64,000 nucleotides of DNA from Dendrolimus kikuchii (lineage: Eukaryota; Arthropoda; Insecta; Lepidoptera; Lasiocampidae): the NCBI GenBank assembly GCA_019925095.2, contig CM034392.1, positions 19,076,387-19,140,386 on the forward strand, in the 5' to 3' direction. A model generated the notes under the pieces. The model was not told where the DNA came from, did no database searches, and saw nothing but the letters and a program-made list of their open reading frames with translations. Positions 47,801-56,800 of this stretch are shown here, piece after piece (position 1 is the stretch's first letter; every line of letters begins with the position of its first letter). The position numbers and the translations under genes are program-made.

Positions 47801-50800
47801 TGATTGTAACGCGCAAATTGTGCAAGCAAGTGGAAGGGAAAACATCACGGTAGTGACAGTGGACGTTATAAGTATTTTGTGAGACGTATTTTATTTAGCA
47901 GCCGAGAAAATCACATTTGGCAAACAGGCGGGCAAAGGCCGGAGTGAGACCATTAGGGTTCCATTTTTACCTTTGAGTATCGGAAACCTAAAAATAAAAT
48001 GTTTATAAATATATACGAACTTTTACAGATATCAAATCCAAAGCATCAACAGATTTTTGATCCACCAGAAAAAGATTCAGAGGAACCTAATACGACAAAT
48101 AGCGAGACAAGTAGCGGTACTGCTGATAAAGTAAGCTGTTTTAAATTAGTCTTCAATATGTCAAATACGTCCAACAACAAAGAAAGAATACAAAATTTCT
48201 ACAGTCAGGCAGTCTGTCATAAGAGGTGACCCACAGACAGGCGGTAGGGCTGTGTGCTACCACCTCTAATTTACAACATATCATCATAATAACCTCGCAT
48301 TGTGTTCCAGCATGAGTGACTACGTTCCAGTCTCCTTCTAGCCCTGCAACGCGTTGGCAAGAGCCCTGATGTTGCAAACGTACATAAGTGACGATAACCA
48401 TTTTCCATCAGATAGGCCGTCTGCCTGTTTGCATGCTTCTGTCAATAAAAAAAGTTGTTAACTTGGGTTGGTAACTTATGTAAGTTACCAACTTACTAAT
48501 TTTTGATATAAAGAAAAAAGCTAGCATTATTTATTGTTTCTTCATGTTCCAATTCTTATTTTTAATCGACATCAAAAATGTGGAGGTTCTCATTTCGCCT
48601 GTAGGATTTTTTGTACATTCGTTAATCGATTTCTCCGTCAATTGTGAACCGATTTTCATTTTTTTTCTTTTAATTAAAAGGTTATCCTTCCGAATTGCTC
48701 CCATTGTCACCGTGTCAGGATCTGATGAGTAGATCGGATCCCAGGGAAATCGAGAGTAATCTTATTAAAGAACGCTGTACGTTTAAATTTTTGGAAAAAA
48801 GCTTGTCTACGCGTGTAGGTATTACATTTTGTACAGGCCAAATCGGGATCTAGTGAGTGGATCCCAGAGAAATCGATAGTAGCCTTTATTAAAAAACGCC
48901 GAGAGCCTACATTAAAAAAAAAACTTGTATACGCGTGCCTGTATTACACTTTCTACTGGCACTTAATTTTTTTGTAGGCATGTTACGCGATTTCTCCGTC
49001 AATTGTGGACCGATTTTCAAATTGTTTATTTAATTCCCGAGATAGTCCCATAGTCACCAAGTCAGGATCTGATTTCTGGATCGTAAAAAAATCGAGAGCA
49101 ACCCTTGTTGAAGAGCATATACACCGAAGAGTGAGATGGCAAATTTGTATGCGCGTGCCAGTTGTACAATTTCTTTATTATTTGCGCAAGTAAAACATTT
49201 TTTTTTAACAAAAACAATTTCACCTTCTTGAGGTCGGTGCCAAGTAAAACATAAAAGAACAATACATACAACAACATAAAAAAACGAATTTACAAAATAT
49301 AGTATTTTTTGTTTTATTGACACCGTTTTTAAGATATTGTAGAAAGAATTTGGTTAAATGTTTATTTTTTGGTTTTTAGTATGAAGACTTTTTACGTTTT
49401 GTTAAAAAATTCATAATCCGTTTCAAAAAGAAATTCTCCAATAAATTGGCGTTCATAATTTGTAAAAGAAGTCTTTACTTTATATATAGAATATGAGTAT
49501 TTATGACATAAGAAATACAAAAGAAGTGTTTTAACTCGATCCTAAAAATTTCAGGACAATTACACAAATAAATCTACAGAAAAAAGGCACAGTGTAGCAG
49601 CTTCTTATTTGGCTGCAGCCACGGCAGCGCTATCTAGTTCTAGAAGGTAAGATTATATATTACGTAATTAATACAGTTATGAAAGAATGAATGAAAACTC
49701 TTTATTGTTCACCATAAACTTAAATCTAGACAATTGATATGGATACATTTGCATTAGAACAATGGGCGGCCTTATCGCTTATAGCGATCTCTTCCAGGCA
49801 ACCCAGTGTCTAAGGAGATTTTAAACGAAATTTCAGTATAAGATTTATATTTAATATTAAATATTGAATTAATTGACAGTTATACATTAAATATCGAATG
49901 TTGTCACAGAGCACAAACCATGTAAAGAAAGAAAGTTAACAGTGCGTTCCCAATTCCTAAGAATATTGCGAAAGGAAATGTAAGGGTGGGATAATAATCA
50001 TTCCTTCGTAGATAGTATCTAACTCGCCATTGCCTTCTTTAAATGAATAACACGTTGACAATGTGATTTTTTTTCAAACCTAATATAGTTTTATTAACCC
50101 AATATTACATCGAATATACACGACTGGACGGCGAAGGAAAACTACCTGATATTATCGATATGAGACGATATGTGAATGCCATCAATTCGCCTTGGAATGA
50201 CAGGTATACTGTTCTCGTGAAATGAGGGAATCCAAGCCTAGACATGGAATATTTAAGATCTTATAATACGAGTATAAAATAATAGAAGAAAAATAAAGAA
50301 TGAAGAGAAAAGAGAAAAATAACAGTAATAATATTGATGATATTAGCAGACGTGTTCTGAGTAGTGTTTTTTTTTATTTTTCCAGACCTTCCCAAAACCC
50401 ATCATTGCCAACTCGGCCTCCTACCACCGTAAACGCATCTCGAACAGAAGCTCAATCACGAACAACGGCCGCCCCTGTGTCGCAGAACAACTTTCATAGT
50501 CCAGAAATATCTCTCTTCAATCACTCCAGAGAATCTCTGGCAAGGATAAATATGTACGTTAGCAACGAAGAAGAATACTACGTATGAGAACCACTTTAGT
50601 TAAGAAACTCTGAAGTTCTCCTAAATCCTACTAGATGGCGCCACCGGTTATTAATATCGATACTTTTGACGTTTTATTTAATACGTTAAAAAAAAATTAA
50701 ATCATTTCACTCAAAAATTTACTAGGCTATTTTTGTCTGAGCTGTCCAGACTTTACTGGACTATTGTCATGTTTAGAAAGCATTATTTTTCACGATGTTA

Positions 50801-53800
50801 ATAACAAAAACTTTCATGATATATAAATTCATATCCATAAATAACTACATACCCACGTAATAATAATCCATAATATTGTACGAAGTTGTTCGCTCTATAC
50901 TGTTTGAGGTTGTCTTGATTTTATTTACAAATATTTCCTTACTGTATGTATTAGATTTAAAAGTAAAGAAACGAATCACAGAATAGGGACCGTTTTTCAG
51001 TATAAACGTAGTATGATACACTCTCCAGACCGGTGGACTGATGACCTGCGGAAGGTCGCCGACAAGGGCTAAATGAGAAAAGCGGAGGGTCGGGATATTA
51101 TCTGACAGAAACTTAGGGAGGCTACGTCCAGCATTGGACTCCGATTGACTGAAAAAATACAGGCAGTGAAGGAAAAACAAATAAAAAGTGACATTTATTT
51201 ATTAATATTGTTATATAATTATATGTATGTTTTCAGGAACAAATTGTCAACTTCAATCCTCGGCCCTTCTAATAAAAATTACATTGCAGAAGGTTCTCTT
51301 TTCAATTGGGATAGAGAAACGGTACTAGTGTTCGGTGGAGTGGACCCCCATACGCCTTATGGTGTAGGGCGAAATGTGGGGAAGGACATATACAGGTAAT
51401 TCTTATAAGATCCGTTTCAAAGTCATTGGAAACCGTCGGCAAACTAACGCAATATAGATTTTCGAACGGAAAAATTCTGGCACTCATATGTATGACTATT
51501 TCGATCAAAGAGGTTTAATGTACTACATAGAAAATATAACTCAATTATTTCAACTGATTTTGAAACAAAAACATAATTTTTCCTAAGAACAATATCTTAC
51601 AACTAGTTTTCTTTGTTTTTTTTTTTTTTTTTTATCGCCAATCTGTTCCGTCATTTTGCAAGACAGAGATTAATTTTCTTTGTTAACCAATATCTAAAAT
51701 TAATGTAATATCTAAAATTCTAAAAATGCCGTGTCTGTACATTGAAGCTATTTAAAAGCAACTGGAATAGACTATATAAACAATGGAGAACACGATGCAA
51801 TTTTTTTTAGATGACTTGTCTGTTTTGTTCGAGATTCACTTAAAAACTACTCGGTCGATTTTGCTACGGTTTTTGCTGATCGACAGCAAATTTTTAGACA
51901 TAAAATCTGCGCTAATTTTTATCCTGGGAATCTTACGCAAATTTTTCTGAGAATGATTTAAAGTGGCCAGATTAAAAAAGAAATGGAATTCCAAAGTGAT
52001 TTTTTCGCTGATCGATAGCAAATATGTAATAAAATGTATGATATTTTTTATCCCGGGAATCCCGCGGGAATTTTCCGCGGAGATGTCTGTAGTTCTGGTG
52101 CATAAAAATTAGCTTATTCCGACACAGTTTTCACTAAAACGATAGCTTACATTCTTTTCTAATGCTGCGGTACTTTGTGTCTCGGGAATCCCGCGGGAAT
52201 TTCAAGTCTGGCGTGGATGAAGTCGCGGGCATATCTTGGTTATTTATATATTTTTTTTAAATAAAACTGCACAGCAAAGTATCAACCTACAAATTCCTAC
52301 CAAAACTGTTTATATAAGTAGATTGGGTTCAAGCAATTAATTGTACATACATACATACATACATAACTTCACGCCAGTTCCCTTGCGGGGTAGGCACGAA
52401 CAACAGAGTGCCATTTAGGCTTATTCTTACACACCTCACTTGCCTCTTTGACATTCATAACTCTTGTCATGCACACTCGTCTGTTCTTAAGGCTCCTGAC
52501 ATCACCTTCTGCTAGTACACGATCAATTTGATCATGGAAGGTGTGTCGTGGCCTTCCACGACTTCTGCATCCATCCACTTTTGCATTGTATATCTGTTTA
52601 GTCATTCTTTCATCATGCATTCTTTCCACATGCCCGAACCACCGGAGCATTCCTTTCCTTACCTTCACCCCGACACTCTCTTTCAGACCAACTCTCTTTC
52701 TTACTTCGGTATTACGAACGCGGTCCGCGAGCGTCACTCCGCAGATTTTGCGCAGTGCTCGCATCTCGACCGCGTTTACTCTACTTTCATGCTCTCTCTT
52801 CCATACCCAACTCTCGCATCCATACGTGAGCGTAGGTACCAGCACAGCGTTGTGTACGGCGAGCTGGGCCTTCTGGCTGAGGTTCTTAGCGCCTAGAAGT
52901 TTACCTAACGCTCCATTCACACTATTCCCCAAATTAATTGTATTGTTCTAAATTAAATCTTTCAGATTCGATCCAGTGACTAATGTTTGGGACCACGTGG
53001 GTGACCTACCAGAACCGCGGCATCACCATTCGGTTGCATTTTTAAGAGGACGTGTGTATCTTGTTGGTAATATTTTATCTTTAAACTTTGTCTGCGACTT
53101 TGTTCGCGCCCAACGTTAAGGAATGGTTATGAACCTCAAAGGTAAAATCGTATAGTTTTACTTCCAGGAGGTGCAGATCCCCGTGACGACGACATACGTG
53201 GAAAGTCAGTGGTGGTGTCAACTGTGTGGAGTTTTGAGCCTGTCACGCGTTCTTGGTATAGTGAGTCCGGCCTATCCATACCAAGAAAAAACTTTGGACT
53301 AGTGGTCCACAAAATGGCTTTATACGCTATTGGCGGACAGGATAAAAAGGGCAGGTATAGTAAATACCTGTAAGTCAGCGCGAGATCAATTTATTGTTAC
53401 ATTACTGCTATAGTGTACAGCGTGTGACAGTAAGTATGTACCCACACAATTTGGCAAGGTGACCTGTAACATCTATTTCCTTGTAGGGTCCTTCGCTCGG
53501 TAGAAAAATTCGATCCTAAAACGGGATCTTGGAGCGAAGTGCGCTCAATGGGCGTATCCCGGATGGCTGTGGCTTGTGCTAAGTACAGAGAGTACATTTG
53601 GGTGGCCGGAGGGATGACTGGTGAGAAGAAGCGACCCGTCTGCAAGATCGTCGAATGCTATAATTCTAGAACAAACGAGTAACTAATGCTTTATTTCTGA
53701 TAGTAAACCACACTATCACTATCACATTTGCGATGTGCTTAAAGATATTGTCTGTGGCAAAATGCATCCTATTTATAGAGTTTAAATTAACTCCGTTAAT

Positions 53801-56800
53801 GAATAGCCACATTAGTGTATATAAATACGTTATTTGTCGATAGGTAACATCATTTACAATTAAAAACAATATTGCATCATAAAAAACGCATTCAGCAGGA
53901 TAATCATCCCAGATAAGGCCTCATAGACTAAAACAAAATACAGTAATAATATCAACTTTTAAACCTTCTACTGTTTTCATCCCTGTGATTAGGCAACTCC
54001 CAAGCGTACTTTCAGAATATAAGAGAAGAAAAAGTAAATATCATGTGTTTCCTTGAAATGGGAATACCTGGGCCCATTGCCCAGGTCTTTCCATTTCAAG
54101 CGAACACATGAAAACGGCACTTGTCGACCCTGGGAAACGATTCTCCCTGCTGTCAAAAAATTTAGAAAACTATTCGAACCATAGATAATACATGCCACTC
54201 ATGTCCCAACTTTTTTACAGCCACTGCTAAATTACGACATAAGTTGTAATGTAATAAAAAAATTTAGGAATTTTGTAACTTCATTTTATACTTATAAATT
54301 TCTTTTCCCTAAATTATTATTTATTTTACATAATATTTTATATAAATATTTACTATCAGCAGAAACAAAAAAATACTGGCTGGTAGAAGGCCACAGAAAA
54401 AAATACTTAACATTTTATATGTGACGTGATGACGTTTTATTATATTTATATATGGATTTAACGCCTGATTTTTTAGAGAAGTAGTTGTTTGTTTAACTAA
54501 TCAGTTTTTATTTACTTTCCTCATATTCGAAATTAAAAGCAGAGTGTTAACCTCGGATGAAAGGTCTATTCAGGCACGAGATAGTTTGGCGCACGAGCGT
54601 AGCGCGAGCGCTAATAATTCGAGATAGTCACATATGAAACGTCAAGAAATTGTATTTTCTATGGCATTCTACCAGCCAGTATTTTTTTGTTGCTGATGAT
54701 AATAGGTTACTTTCACCTTTCGTGTAACAATCTACTATTAATCTCAGCTTACAATAATTGTAACAATATGCACAATTGCACATTGAATCAGAAAATTGCA
54801 GTGTGGTGATTCGATTCGATCTTTTATTTGAACCCACTTCAAAGAGACGCTCCGTTGCTGTTTAAAAATTACCTTTTAGAATTTCGTTACCTAAGCATAT
54901 AAAATTGACCTTGAATTGAATTAAACCTGTAGCATGACTAAATAACGGGTAGGTCAACAAACAATTTTGACTTGGAGTATAGTATAGTAAAATGTAAACG
55001 ATACAGAGAATACTATATACGTAAATTGTTGACTTGCGTTTTCCAATAACAAACTGTAACATTTTTAAAAACAGGGTTACTATCATGTAGTTTATTAATT
55101 CTTTTTTGTTGTCTGAGATTCATTCAAATAAATTTTGCACATAAATAATTTACAGATGGACAGAAATCCACAGTTTACGATTTCCTAGATGTTTTGCAAC
55201 ACTATTTGCTATAAATGACAAACTGTACATCGTTGGCGGAGCTGGAAAAATGTCCGAAAAGGTTAGTTACAGCCATGATGTTTACGATTACTATAGAATT
55301 TGATGTTTACAATTTAAAAAATACTATATGTTAATTCCTATTTTGCTAGTACTGGCTCTAAAACCTTTGAAATTTAAATCTTACCATTCCTGCCTCTGAA
55401 TGTCTGGAAGATATAGCTCTTAAGCTATAAAACCTCGGCAAACATTTAAAATAGTTATATCTAAACAAAAAATCATTTATCTATCTAAATATGGATTTTT
55501 AAATATAACTAGGATTTGCCCGCGACTTCGTCCACGTTGGATGGGTAGTACAAATCGGTTATTTTACATAGAGAATTTGAATCAGTGAAAATAATGCATC
55601 GGAATCAGATTTTTTCGACCTGGCCACTTAAAACCGCTCCCAAGAAAATTCCCGGGATCAAAAGTACGGTAGATTTTAAGCCTGGGGATTTGCTACAGGT
55701 CAACAAAAACCGCATTAAAATAAACCCAATCGTTGTTACGTGAAACCTGAACAAAGAAACAAACACGAAAAATTAAAAACAAAAGATTACAGCTTTTAGA
55801 ATTGTATAATGTTATAGATAAGTAACAATCAACAGGAGAAAACTGCTAGCAGTGTTGGTGCAATAGACGTATGGGATTGGAAGGACCGCGAATGGAAACA
55901 AGAAACGGAGATGTCGATGCCGAGGCATGGACACGCGCTTGCATATCTGGGAACACAGCTTATTATAATTGGTAAGATTAATTAATTAAAGTCTAGTCTT
56001 CTTACTGGTCCAAAGGCTGATTCACATTGATCCATCTACTAACTTGGGGGGGGGGGGGGCGGACTGACTTCAAAACATTCAATCGGGAATACTGAAGTCA
56101 GTCAGACTTAGTAGCGCTGTACTGACTTTAAATCAATTTACGATGTCAGTATGAAGTCAACACTACCTTCTTTCGTATTTGATGTCAGTAGCTGGATCAA
56201 TGTAAATCAGTTTTAAGTCTTTTAAAGGGAGCAAGCAAGCAAAAACGCATTCTGGGCTCGTTGGGTACAAAATACCCTTCACATCTTTTATAAACACTTT
56301 TATACTATACACTTACTATACACTTTTTATAAACTTACAAAACATCGCAGATTCATAGAATTTGTACGACCGTATTTACTCATAAGTTGGTACAAATAAA
56401 AGGAGTCAAAGAACCCATTAATTATTGTTTGAAATGTAATTAAAATTATTTCCATCGTGGTTAAATGTTCTCTATACGTAAAAAAGTCCTACTTTCATGT
56501 TGTAATACACAGTGATTAATCGACGATAGTTTAAAATAACAAGTCATTTATAAACGGCGCTTTCCTTTAGTATCTCACAACGCCCAAAATGCTCTGTCTG
56601 CCGTTCCACATGGCGACCACGGTTATGGTCGTAGCGAAAACGTCACTAAGGATGTCATTATTTTCGATTACACAGCGCTCACGACGACCCATGGCAAGAG
56701 GTGGGTCGAAGTAGGCGTTGACCACAGAATATTAATTCTCTCTATCGATTGACATTGAAAAACGTACGATTTCCAAATCAACGAATGACATTTGTGTATT

